DNA of 64,000 nt. Source: Tricholoma matsutake (lineage: Eukaryota > Basidiomycota > Agaricomycetes > Agaricales > Tricholomataceae). A program made the translations under genes and the position numbers. The stretch covers positions 5,580,001 to 5,644,000 of the forward strand of contig AP026538.1 in assembly GCA_026075535.2 (NCBI GenBank). The letters run 5' to 3'. The notes beneath the pieces are model-generated. The model had not been told where the DNA came from and searched no databases. It saw only the letters and a program-made list of their open reading frames with translations. The number at the start of each line of letters is the position of its first letter. Positions within the stretch are counted from its first letter, which is position 1. Shown here piece after piece: positions 24,076-34,890 of the stretch.

Positions 24076-25165
24076 TGATAGGTCCACTGTGCGCTCTAAA
24101 CTCTGGGACCATCTCCAGAGGCATCAAAACATCAAAATGCATGCTCCCAACCCCTATGAACCCCGCAACACCACTCCAAAACTATCTCAAATGACTTCGA
24201 ACGATATCGCAGCACTTCAAACGCCTTCAGCCGCCATACACCAATCGCACCACCCTTGGGATACATGCAGCACACCTTGTAAGAGTTAGTGCGTTGCATA
24301 TCGAGCACCACCAGACACAAGGAGATACAACGATGGGATTTTAGGATGTGATTGTGGCGCTTTGACACCTCGATGATATATTAGATCAATGGGGACAGGT
24401 ACCAGTGAAAAATCATGTCTCTAGATGTTTCCCTTCTTATCGTCTTTCATTTATTCTATGATTCGCAAAGATTCTCTATTGTTTTATATCTTGCCTCATG
24501 TATTCCTCATGTTTTATTTCCTTTTTAGTATCACTTCTCCCAAACATATATAGCCTTGTACTAGCTACTTAGAAGAATAGAAGATATTGTCCTCTCACTT
24601 CAATCATCTGATTTAAGAGCTATTCTCTTGAGTCCAAGCATCTCAACTTAGTCTCAAAATTCAGTGTTTTATGCTGAATTTCCTTGAACCCCTCGTACTA
24701 GCTTCACAAAACTATCGCATATTGTCTATCCTCTCTAGACCCCTTTCTACGTCCTCATAGTCTATCCTCAGTCACCGTCAAAGGCATCTTCGTCTTCTAT
24801 AAAGACCTTCGAACTTCTTCGAACTTCATCGCACTTCTTCGCACTTCATTGCACCTCTTCGAATACTCGTCGAACTTCATTAAATTTTCCTCAGACGTTA
24901 TCGCAGCACTTGGTACGCACTCGATTATTATCAAACTTCTCTTGAACATCATCGCAGCACTTTGAATACTTTCGAGCCTCTTCGAACCTCATTGCACCTC
25001 ATTGCACCTCATTGCACCTCATTGCACACCCTTAAGAGTTGTTTTCATACCCCTGGTTTACAGTGGTGATATTTAGTACCACCTTGCAACCTTCCTCTAA
25101 CTAGCGTTATACCAAGCGAGCCCTTATTGTGGGTTTTGTTTGGGTTTCCTGGTCGAGTACTATCA
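24076..25165 (+). repeat. Gypsy-1 3' LTR
   Basis: From the polypurine tract to the terminal CTATCA this is 1090 bp. Positions 24192-25165 match the left LTR. The first 116 bp have no counterpart at the left end. An alternative start at 24192 is possible, but then the purine tract would not abut the LTR. Confidence 0.8.
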
Positions 25166-26160
25166 CCGTTCTGCATGGCTTCATCAATTCCTGTTGCATT
25201 ACTAGTCTGCACACTATCGGAGGACAATTGTGGTATGTCAAAACTGTATCTTTTCCTCTTGTTTCTCATCACAATCAACAGTGAATAGCCTGATGAAGTG
25301 GGCAAACACACGTGTTGAGTCAGAAGCTCGCAGGAAACTGCAACTGTCTGAATATGATGATGACACTAAGATCAGATGCACATTTCGGATCAACACTATG
25401 CCTGGTGGCTATACCTTTCTTGTTTGGAAGGATACTTTTGAGGAAGTTGTTCTTGATGTCACTGGATACATTGTGGATTATTTGTTACCTCCCATTACAA
25501 AGAAAACAAAGTTTGTCTAGTCATGTATGTGTTCTATACATGCTGACAACTTGCCAAACCTCCCCCCTCAACCTGAACAACAATTGGTCACTCTTGTACA
25601 AGCTCAGTATTATAGGACCTGATGAAGTCTTATTCAAAAAGGCCATATCTGCACTTTGACGGATCTACACTTTCTTTGAGGACTCTTTTGCGGAAGGTGC
25701 CATGCAACCTTATGTTGGCCATGTTGTTGGTACTTCAGATGCCATTCTCGCTCAGACCAGGTTCATTACGCTGAGCACATACAATGTGTTTTCCAAAGTG
25801 CCCATCCTCCTGGAGTTTGACCCTGATCATGTATTGGCTGATCTCATTGCGACTAGCCATTTCAAGTTTACAGATGACAACTTAGTCTCTTTCTTTGAAG
25901 TAATTTCAGATGATGATGAGTGTGTTGATACCTTTGATGTCTCTTATTATATATAACATTATACCGTACTTTTAGGAAGTTGCACAAAGTCAAGGCTATG
26001 CCTAGCATCTTCAGGTGTGGTCATCTCATTGAGGCCTCATTATGTTTTCATTCTATCAAAGTAGGCTCAAGCCAAGTGTTCCTCACAGGGCTTGACTCTG
26101 TTATGTTAGTTAGTCAGATTGGTGCTCAGGTTCGTTCAATGGTATAGGGTGTCAGTTTAT
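25166..26160 (+). pseudogene. Decayed multi-exon gene of unknown function
   Basis: A 49-bp intron is clear at 25233-25281 (GTATGT, ACAG). After it the frame reads LMKWANTRVESEARRKL and continues to TAG 25518-25520. A second frame (25540-25955) carries GPDEVLFKKA, a TGA at about 25657 and FFEDSFAEGAMQPYVG, ending in acidic DDDEC. A further exon-like stretch from about 25977 (after a TTTTAG acceptor) encodes CGHLIEASLCFHSIKVG. I recognise no domain. Codon texture and introns suggest a real gene that has lost function. Gypsy-1 abuts its 5' side. Confidence 0.5.
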
Positions 26161-26245
26161 CCTAAAGAATTTTTTAGCTGTTCAAAGACCAACGTGAACA
26201 GTTGTGGAGCACAGTAGCATGGAAGCTGAAGTGATTAGTAGGAAA

Positions 26246-26625
26246 TAGTGTTGTTGCCATGGCTTAAGCTGACTTAAGCCGAGGTTTTTTGCTATCTTGG
26301 GAAATAAATTACATAAAATTACCAAAATATTTGAGGAGCTAGATCCCATCAAAAGCCAAGGGGTCTACTGCCAACCCTAAGCGATCGGAGCACCCATTCC
26401 CGAGATATTTAAGCGGCTTTGAAATAGCTCAAGCCAAGCCATTTTAGAGCTGTTTCAAAACCATTTAAATATCTCAGGAATGGCTTCTCCAATTGCTTAG
26501 AGTTGGCAGGAGACCCCTTGGCTTTTGATGGGATCTAGCTCCTATATTTCGGTAATTTTACATAATTTATTTCCCAAGATAGCAAAAAACCTTGGCTTAA
26601 GTCAGCTTAAGCTGTGGCAACACTA
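26246..26625. mobile_element. hAT-like fold-back MITE, 380 bp, TSD GTAGGAAA
   Basis: A perfect 8-bp TSD (26238-26245 and 26626-26633) encloses arms of about 170 bp that are near-complete inverted copies of each other, starting TAGTGTTG and ending CAACACTA. An 8-bp TSD and TAGTG-type ends are hAT hallmarks. There is no coding capacity. Several mismatches between arms are CG against TG or CA. Reading across the empty site with one TSD copy restores an open frame (about 26204-26310 without the insert), so it may have landed in an exon. Confidence 0.88.
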
Positions 26626-26740
26626 GTAGGAAATGTCATGTTGTCTCTGATGATCTTCTTGAGGAAGATGTTATTGGTAAACAACTGCATGATGAATGAC
26701 TGTGATTTAAATTTTCCAAAGCACTGTTTGGTACCAAAGT

Positions 26741-27860
26741 TTATGATCCATATATTAACAGATACATATTTCTTCCATCATATTGCAGCAGCTGCTCTGC
26801 ATTCCATTCACCACATGTCATTATGTTTGTATAAAAATAAGGTCTACCATTATTTTTTGCGCTATCATAATTCCATATTGTATTACCTATGAAAAGTCGA
26901 GCTGTAAAATGCTGACCTCCTACATAAATGATTGCTCTCAAATGGTACCACTGTTCACCCTGCACTGTTCTCAAGTTGAGTTTCAATGATGGAATTGTTA
27001 CTGGTTGCAGTTCAGGATTGATCTCAATTGCCCAAGAGGCAAGTAACATACTTTCAAAACAAATGGTCTGCTGAATAGTCTGATTACAATGTAACTGATG
27101 CATAGTGCAGTGGTCCAAGATAGTAGCAGCCTCATTGTGTCCTTTGTTGGTCAGAGCATGTTGTAGGAGCATTTTAAGCCAGGTTTCTGATGTAGTACAG
27201 GGAGCATTTACACAGACCAAGATTCACTGCATTTGAGGTCCAGAGACCAGGAGTTGGGATGTAAGTTATTCTCATTGCAATTGGTACCTGTACATTGTAG
27301 CCACAAGTAGTAAAAGAGCATACCAGAACCATCTGTTCAGAATTATGTGCAATTAACTTTATGATTTCAGTTATATCAACCAATCTGGACCCAGACCTAG
27401 GAAACATAGTATTATTACATGAGAAAAGATAGTCTCTGAACTGGTCTCTGCCATTATTCATTGTACTAGATGTTTGTTTATCTTGAAGCTGATCAAATAA
27501 ATTAGCCATCAATTTTGTGCATGGAGATTTATTGCTCCAAATGACTTGCATGTCTGAATGAAGTTGGTTGTATAGGCAAAAGTAGGAAGTAAATATAGAG
27601 TCATATGAACAAGACCAGTCACTACTTGACCACTGGCATGAGTATGGAATTAAGTCACACACAATAACATTGACAGTAGAAGCATGGCTCTGACTCTGTT
27701 TTCTCTTTTTGGCAGTTGGACTATCAGCATCACAGCTACTATCTTGCTTCTTTCTTTTCTTGCCAGTCTCATTGAAAATTACCTTTCCTTTAATTATTTT
27801 TTTGTTCCGCTCTTCTTCAGGATCAGGGACTACAGGTAGACTACCAGTTTTGAACCTATG
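26741..27860 (-). pseudogene. Helitron C-terminal cysteine-protease-like (USP-like) region
   Basis: This continues in the helicase frame after a TGA at 27861-27863, through a basic nuclear-localisation-like stretch (KKRKKQDSS, AKKRKQ). The block WSCSYDSIFTSYF resembles the Cys box of ubiquitin-specific proteases. After a frameshift near 27200 the block YHLRAIIYVGGQHFTARL, followed by WNYDS, resembles the His box. A CSFTTCGYN pair lies between. The protease-like assignment is inference from box order and from memory of basidiomycete Helitron proteins. If right, the element carried its own deubiquitinase-like or processing activity. Confidence 0.6.
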
Positions 27861-30076
27861 TCATATTAGAGTATTGTGCTGCAAAACTTCATGCTGCTTT
27901 GTTTCTTGTATTAAATCATAAGGTAATGGTTTATTTAGATCTAAAAGTGTAACTGGGTGAATAATAGCAAGGTCATTGTGAGACTTGGGCTGAGAAGCTG
28001 ACACATAGGTGGCAAAGCCACCCTCATGTAACCATGCCAGAACATTTTGCAGAGTTTTGCCCTGTGCAGAGTGACCAGTTGAAGCAAACCCTGGTTCAAA
28101 AGGCATCTGGCTATGTTGTATTCTTGCTTTTACTATCTGTTCATCATTGTCTTCCTGCAATTTGATATTTGATGAAAATGACCACTTCATAGGTTCAAGT
28201 GGAAATAATTTGGGAGGTAACTTCTGCAATGCAGCTTTACTACTTGGAAACTCAACAATGGCACCTGTGCAATATGTAAAACCTGAAGAACATACTGCAG
28301 TTGAAAAGCTTCTCAGAATACCTTGAGATCCATTAGTTATACCCAATTCTGTTGAGATGTTTTTCTTATGTAGTATAACTGGCATCCCAATGTACATTGG
28401 AATAAATCCAGGTAGAACTCCTTCATTACCCAACTTGGATACATCAGCATTTAGGAGGTCGGACCTTGAAGGCTGTGGTACAATCTTACCACTTGCAGTA
28501 TCTAATGCAGCACACATAGTTAGTTCATGAATAGGACAGTTTGCATTTGCTTTTTGCATGTTGATAGCTTGTCACAAAAGATTTGTTGCAACAATTGCAG
28601 TTGCATTTCTGTTTTCATCAGTACTCATATCAACGCCTTGTGGATTATCTGGTGACAATACAACACGGCTATTGAATAACTTAACATCATCAGCAGTGCA
28701 CTGTTGCTTGTGTAATCTAAGTACTGCCTCACCATACTCTGGATCATTCTTCATATGTTCTTGTTCTTCTAATATTATGACTTCTGTAACCGATTTCCAA
28801 GCCAGGTGACCTAGACGCTTCATTAGTTCTTGTTCTGTAGCTTTGGCATACTGTTTAATAGGTGAGTACAAAGGACTACCAAAAACACATGGATACTGGT
28901 AGAAGTCACCAGCAAATATCATAATAACACCACCAAAAAATTCATTATTACCTTTAGCATATTGTAATGCATGATCAGTATTAGACATGAGTTGACTACT
29001 CAGAAGTGAAACTTCATCACACATGATAAGAATCACATCCTTAAATTCTTCTCGTACACTTTTACAATCTGCGATATTGATCAAAACACTATAGTCCTCT
29101 GCTACATCTCCAACAATGTGGTTCCCCTTACCTTTACCTTGCTTTTGGACCTTGATTGATAACCCTTTATGAATCGTCATACCATCAATTAGAGATGCAG
29201 CTGATCCACTAGGAGCTAAAAAATGAATACTATGTTGATAACCATATGTCTTCATGACTTGTTGAACAGCATTTACAACATGTGTTTTTCCAGTGCCACC
29301 TGGTCCAGATAATAACATTCGCATATATGGCTTGAAGTTTGCTTCAGTTGGCTTATTGACATCTTTTTTTTTGTCTTCAATATATTTGAAATTCTCCAGC
29401 TATAATTTGAAAGGCAATAACTTGCTTTGCATTCAAGGTTTCTTTAGATATAATACTTTGCAAAAGTTGGTCTCTGGATTGTATAGGTAATGCTGGTCCA
29501 AAATACACCTCAGAATTTGGTATAGCACTCTTCAGCATCGGACTTTGATCAATAATGATATCATCACAGCCTTCAGTACTTGGAACAGCTGCATCCACAT
29601 TCATTTGATTGCTTACATCCAATGCATTGTGGCATATTTTTTTAAGAATGTTTTCGTGTTTGGTAATTTCAGCTTTCCATATCTTCATTTGTTGTGGTGT
29701 GACCTTGGGCAACAAATCATTACCAAATGCTGTGTCAGCTGATAATGGCTTGCTGTGCATGCCCAGCTTATCAAGCCACTTTGATTGTATTAATTTTAGT
29801 AACTCACAGTTGACATAAAAGTCCTTCTTAGGTTGATTAAGGTCCTGGATATTGAGTTCAGTTAAGTCATCATCAAGGTTGTTTGATATAGACTTAGTAA
29901 GTGCTTGTGATTTGTGTGTTAAAGCTTCACATTTTCTTAATCGTTCTGCATCATGCTCATCTTCACATTCATGAATTGCTTCCCAGTGCTTCATAACTTG
30001 TAGTGCATAATCAGGAAAGATATATGATGAGTATAGGTTTTCAACAGTAGTATCATCTGACACAATCAATGGCATA
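27861..30076 (-). pseudogene. Helitron Pif1-type helicase (broken)
   Basis: An N-terminal linker (30076-29377) leads, after a frameshift near 29380, to Walker A GPGGTGKT (29306-29283), Walker B IMCDEVSLLSS, the AGDFYQYPCV motif and, past a TGA at 28572-28574, the C-terminal motor motif TGHSAQGKTLQNVL near 28060. Intact Helitron helicases unwind the donor strand during rolling-circle transfer. All core motifs are present, so the sequence decayed late by nonsense and frameshift changes. Confidence 0.88.
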
Positions 30077-30565
30077 TAGGGCAAGGCAGGGGTTACCCCT
30101 GGGTGTCAAATCTCATACCCTTACCCCTACCCCTGAACACCCTACCCTTAGGGGTAAGGGTATGGAAACATATAAGGGTTGCCAAGGGTATGGGAGGGTT
30201 TGTCAAGGGTACAAGGGTTTGGCACAAAATCAACATATTTAGAGCAAAATTCATTTGAATAGTGTTGGTAACTATTGTATTTACTATTAATATCACATAT
30301 TAATACCTCTTATTAACATATGAAAGCCATTATCATGTTGGACAATCCCAAAATCTGAATTTAATTGATGAAAATCTTGAATATGAGTCTTTGTAGCTGA
30401 AAAAATCAAATGATATTCTTACATAAGCATACCCCTGGCATACCCCTGTACCCTTACTAAGGGTACAGGGGTATGCAAGGGTATGAACTTCCAAACCCCT
30501 ACCCTTACCCCTCATACCCTTAGCCCAAAAACACAAGGGTATACCCCTACCCCTGCCTTACCTTA
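30077..30565. mobile_element. hAT-like MITE, 489 bp, with telomere-like ACCCCTACCCTT tracts
   Basis: A perfect 8-bp TSD (ATGGCATA at 30069-30076 and 30566-30573) flanks 17-bp inverted ends (TAGGGCAAGGCAGGGGT and the complement of TAAGGTAAGGCAGGGGT). The insert breaks the Helitron frame exactly: HNDMPL on one side continues as IVSDDTT on the other once one TSD copy is removed. Subterminal arms are rich in AAGGGTA/TACCCTT motifs on opposite strands. There is no gene inside. Confidence 0.9.
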
Positions 30566-32958
30566 ATGGCATATCATTATGAAAAGGCTTGAAGTGACTT
30601 AGCACAAGCAATTTATACACAGATGCTGTGGGTTGAGGTATAGACATGCCAATCACTCCTAAAACTAGTGTCTGTCTAGTTATATGGTGTTTATGATTAG
30701 TATGCTCAACAATCTGATGACTATCATGCAGTGGATGTGGAAATAGAAGATTGTACCTACAATATGTTCCTAATCTTGTATATGTCTCATCAGAATTCTT
30801 TTTATTTCTTTCCTCTATTCTGAAGCAGCATACAAATTCATAAAAAGATACTTCATCAAGGTCATGATCTCTATAGATGTAGTTGTCAATCTGTGTATGC
30901 TTCAGCAATGTACCTTCCTTGTTAACATGTATACGAATTGGCATAGATTCAACATCATCAGATTCATCAACATTGGCTTCATCACCAGCATCAATATCAG
31001 TATCAGAACTGGGTATGTTATGTATGTTCAAATTCCTCATCTTCTGTTTAATGTATAGCAATAACATGTTAGAAAGCATTGGCACTATTTTATGTGAGCC
31101 GGTTCCATCTGCATGACCTTGTATATAACGTGCAGCTTGCTGAGCATGAATCTGCTGCTGTTTTCCAAATTGAGATAAGCATTTGTGTAGAAGATTTTTT
31201 GCCTGCTCTTTTGTCGACATATTGCTATGGTTGGACTCAGTAGCATGCAATACAGCTTTGGATAAAAGAGATAGTATTTCATAGGTTTTTAGATCATTTT
31301 TTGTAATGTAGTCAGTAATGTAGAACATTGCAGCTTTAGCAGCTTTTCCAGATAATATGAATTTCAGATCATGATTATACCGGCAATATACTGATATAAA
31401 AGGATTGTAGTAATTTACATTTGGATCTAAACACAATAGGTAAATAGAGTTTGTTTCTGAGTCGAACCAGGATGATTTGACAATTTCATGTGGAAACTAA
31501 AATCGACATGTGTTGGCATGTCCATATTTGTGGCACACATCATGACATGTATGTCTCTGTAAAGCTTCACCACACAATTTTACCTCATTAAGAAACAATA
31601 ACTTCCAGTTACATATTTAGATCGAAGTGACTTCTTAAATGCTTTGGTGGAGGCACATGTGGTGGGTGTTGTATTCAGGGTTCAAATTCTTTGTCTACAA
31701 TAATATCCATGCTGGGTAAATCATGCTTGATTATTCCTTCTAAATATGTAAACATTTTTTGTTCAAATGCAGGATCAGATTTAAGTCGTGCATGTACATA
31801 GATCTGTAGGGTTTAGTGCACCTATAAGCCATATCATAAAATGTCCATGCAAACCACCTCTTTCTGTACATTCAGTAGTACCATAAAAAGCCTGTAAGTG
31901 ACCTAATATTCCACCATGCTCACTAGACTGGCCCAAATCAAAGTTCCAACCAAATATATGTTCAAACAAAGCATGGACAGAGAATTCAAAAAATTCAGCA
32001 GCTGCAACTGGATCTTTGGCAAGTCGCAAGGCATGCTCTGTACTAGAGACAAGAACAGGAAATCTGTCATCCAAATTTACAGATAGATCACCACACATCA
32101 ATTGAAACAGAGGACTATGTGCAGTATTTGGATTGGCAGTAAAATACAATGAAGGAATACCAAAAAAGCCAGCATAACTTCATATAGTATTTCTACTGGA
32201 TATTTTGAGCCAGGGGTCTTTGCAGCAATTAAATTGACTTGTTTTAAAAGATCCATGACACTTTTTTGTTCATTACTCAATTCAGCCAAACTGCCTTCCT
32301 TTTCCAAATGATTTGCAACAGTTGTAAGAGTATCATGTGATACAGCTACCAGTTTGTCAGCAACTGAATCAAAGTGAGAACTTTTTACTGTGAAATATGT
32401 TTGAAGATGAGCCATTCTATGTTCAATAATGTTCCATACTACAAATATAAATGAATGATGATATCTGAAAGAAAAGTCAGACAGAGATATACAGTAATTA
32501 GCCTGCTGCTGAAATGATATAGGTACAGGCTGAGTTGGATCTTCAAACCCACCTATTTCAAAAGGAAAAAGTGTTGGATACATTCCTAGTAACAGACTAG
32601 GATTGTTATATTCTGATACAGCTGAAGCACCATGATGAATAACAAGGTCAGGTCGGTCTGAAGGATTGTGTATGAGATTGCGCAATGCAGACAAAGTAAA
32701 GGTACATCCTTGTAGTTTTACACTTTCAGGATCAGCCACACCCATCTTCTCTAAAAATATAACAGATTTTGCCTCTGCAACATGTTTTGCATTTAAACTC
32801 AAAGCTGGATGATTGTCAATACCTGCAGTTTCCTGATCGAAAGTTGATGTTACATCTAACTCTGTATCATGTACTACATGTTGTTCCAATCCAGGCAGAA
32901 TATCATCATCAGGATACAACTCAGCATTGTGTGGATCAAGAGTAATATTAGCATACAA
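30566..32958 (-). pseudogene. Helitron Rep domain with Helitron_like_N (broken)
   Basis: Helitron_like_N features include GMYPTLFPFEIGGFED and FSFRYHHSFIFVVWNII (32958-32098). After a frameshift the Rep part shows GHLQAFYGTTECTERGG followed by LHGHFMIWL near 31837, the two-histidine motif. The double-tyrosine block FYITDYITK lies at about 31325-31302. A TAG interrupts CRF/FPHEIV near 31500. Rep nicks one strand and carries the DNA end on tyrosine. Several frames are needed to read it, so it is inactive. Confidence 0.88.
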
Positions 32959-34830
32959 GGGATTTTGGCTTCATCCTTGAGCCAAACTAAAAAGTCCCAT
33001 ATTTTGTTTTTTTGATTGTGAAACATGTTTTTTAAACATTCTGTCTTATACTTGCCAGGACCAATAAATACAACTGACAACATTTGGTTAACATGATCAG
33101 GAGTTCTAGGTAAGACAGATGCAGTGGAAATAACATTCATATCATGAGCACAAGTGTTACCATGAAATACATGAGGCTGCATGGGATCTGAGGACTGATA
33201 TAAATGTGATACATGTGCAGTTGGCACATGTCATTTCTTCAACCCATGTTAAATCCTGAAATTGTTCCGGTAAAAGACCCCAGAACAGATTATTTGCAAG
33301 TGCAAAGTGGGGCATTTTATCTTTTAGCAGCTGAGCATGACAGTCTTTACAAATGTGTAATATTGAATCACTCAAATTATTTGACACAATTGTAATGCCA
33401 TTGATATCAAGCATAAAATGTTGTAATGGATGGGGCAGTAGGGCAAATGATGGTATGAGCAAAGGATTTTTACATTGCAGAAGGTGCAAATTGAGAGTGT
33501 CAGAAACATCATCAAAGTTCTTCAGTGAAATATGTTCCATAATTGAGTTGTTTGATCTACTACAGCAAGCACATGTTTGAAAAGTAGACTCAGACAAATT
33601 AGTAGCATCATGATATGCACACAAACAGTCATATACCACTTCATCATCAGGCAAGGTTGGCCAGTTTTTGACAATGTCATCACCATTCTTGGCATTCAAT
33701 GAAATACAATCATGAAGCTGTTTTGCTCATTTATACTGCCTATTCTCATTCAGACGTACATTGTGGGGTTTGGTTAATGCAGAAACAATGGCAGGACCAT
33801 ACTCTAAGTTAAGCAAATATATCACAGCATGCTTGAATGATAATTCAGCAGATGGTTGAAAAAACGGTTCAAAGCACATAATATAATCTATAATGAGGGA
33901 CAAATTGCAATGCAATAAGTTCTTGCACCTATGTACGAAGCTTTGCACTATAGCAGTGACATAGCTAGCATGTGAATGCTGGAAAGATGGTCATTGTGAC
34001 ACATGTATGTGACTTAAAGTACCCTTCAAAGCAGTCTTAGGAAATGATGATGAGGGTGGTAGGGGAATAAAATCAGCACTATTTATCAATGAGAGCAACC
34101 CTTGTTCAAGTTCTGAATCAGGCAGAGTAGCAGACCTTTGAGAAGGGCTGTAGTATACATTTTCAGGCACTAGCAAAGTGGTTGTGACAGTATTGCCAAA
34201 CTGGTTTTTGAGAAATAAATAGTAGAACACAGAACTATGTGATGATGGAGGGACTGTCTCAGTCAAGCAAACTTCAGAAACTATATCTGTTGTAGACCTC
34301 AGCAAGCATTTGTGTCTGCAAGCAAGAAATTCATGAACAATTCTAGAGCTCAACTCAGCTTTGGTTAGCCCTCTTATTGGAATGCCTAGATGCTTCAAGC
34401 AAGCTATAAGCTCAGTTTTTTGCAGTTGCATAAGAGAAGCAAGATAATGATTCTTTTGATAATAGAACCAGACAGGATGATGGTGGGCAGAACTTAAGGG
34501 AAGGAAAGTTTCTAACAAACTCCATGGATGAAAAAAGGTAGCAGAAATGTCTAAACCACACAGTGTGATTTGAGACCTGTGAACCAAATTGCATACAGTA
34601 AATTCATTGCATGAAAAGTAACTCAAGAAAGGTACATTATTGCCAGAAGCAGCAGAAAAAACTGCAGAAAGCCAACCACATATGGAGTCAGAACAAACAA
34701 AGAACTGCAAATGAAGATCAGAATGATAAAGAGCATCAATAGCAGGAGTAACCTGCTGTGGAGGGACAAAGGGATAGCAACAGACAAGCTGGGTAAGAGG
34801 AAAGAAGCATCGGAGTGGTAGTTCACTCAT
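32874..34830 (-). pseudogene. Helitron N-terminal region: SAP-like motif and DUF6570-like cysteine-rich region
   Basis: One frame runs from ATG 34830 to 33157 with TGA at 33991-33993 and 33727-33729. Around 34420-34330 lies KTELIACLKHLGIPIRGLTK, which fits the helix-loop-helix of a SAP DNA-binding motif. Further on, CACCSR, HICKDCHAQLLKDKMPHFALAN and CANC fit the DUF6570 type often fused to fungal Helitron proteins. After a frameshift near 33230 the frame continues (HVFHGNTCAHDMNVIS, KIWDFLVWLKDEAK). The SAP call is inference. Because gene order and frame are shared, I treat this as the true N-terminus of the Helitron protein. Confidence 0.7.
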
Positions 34831-34890
34831 AGTTTTAGTGGTAGTTCACTATTTGCAAGTGGTAGGTCACTTATAAGTGGTAATTCACAG
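34811..34890. repeat. Short tandem repeat AGTGGTAGTTCACT
   Basis: About four imperfect 14-bp units (GTGGTAGTTCACT, GTGGTAGTTCACT, GTGGTAGGTCACT, GTGGTAATTCAC) sit at the start of the Helitron coding region and just upstream. They could be subterminal Helitron sequence. Confidence 0.55.

Larger units (their letters stand above)
15420..25165 (+). mobile_element. Gypsy LTR retrotransposon (Gypsy-1) with an antisense accessory gene
   Basis: Near-identical LTRs (15420-16366 and 24192-25165) flank gag, protease, RT, RNase H and integrase in Gypsy order on the plus strand. A polypurine tract at 24062-24075 lies upstream of the repeated segment. The 3' LTR therefore probably starts at 24076 (TGATAG), and the left LTR lacks its first 116 bp or so. 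No TSD is found (GTTTG at 15415-15419, CCGTT at 25166-25170), as expected after truncation. Pol carries one frameshift and TGA stops. A spliced, apparently intact gene lies antisense between integrase and the 3' LTR. Confidence 0.93.

Noticed and set aside
26622..26626. ACTAG at the right end of the MITE as a possible Helitron 3' terminus (CTAG followed by T on the minus strand)
   Set aside because: The bases are fully explained by the MITE end plus its 8-bp TSD, and no GC-rich hairpin precedes it on the minus strand.
30440..30560. A telomere or internal telomeric array
   Set aside because: The ACCCTTACCCCT motifs are irregular, present on both strands and confined within the inverted ends and TSD of a MITE.
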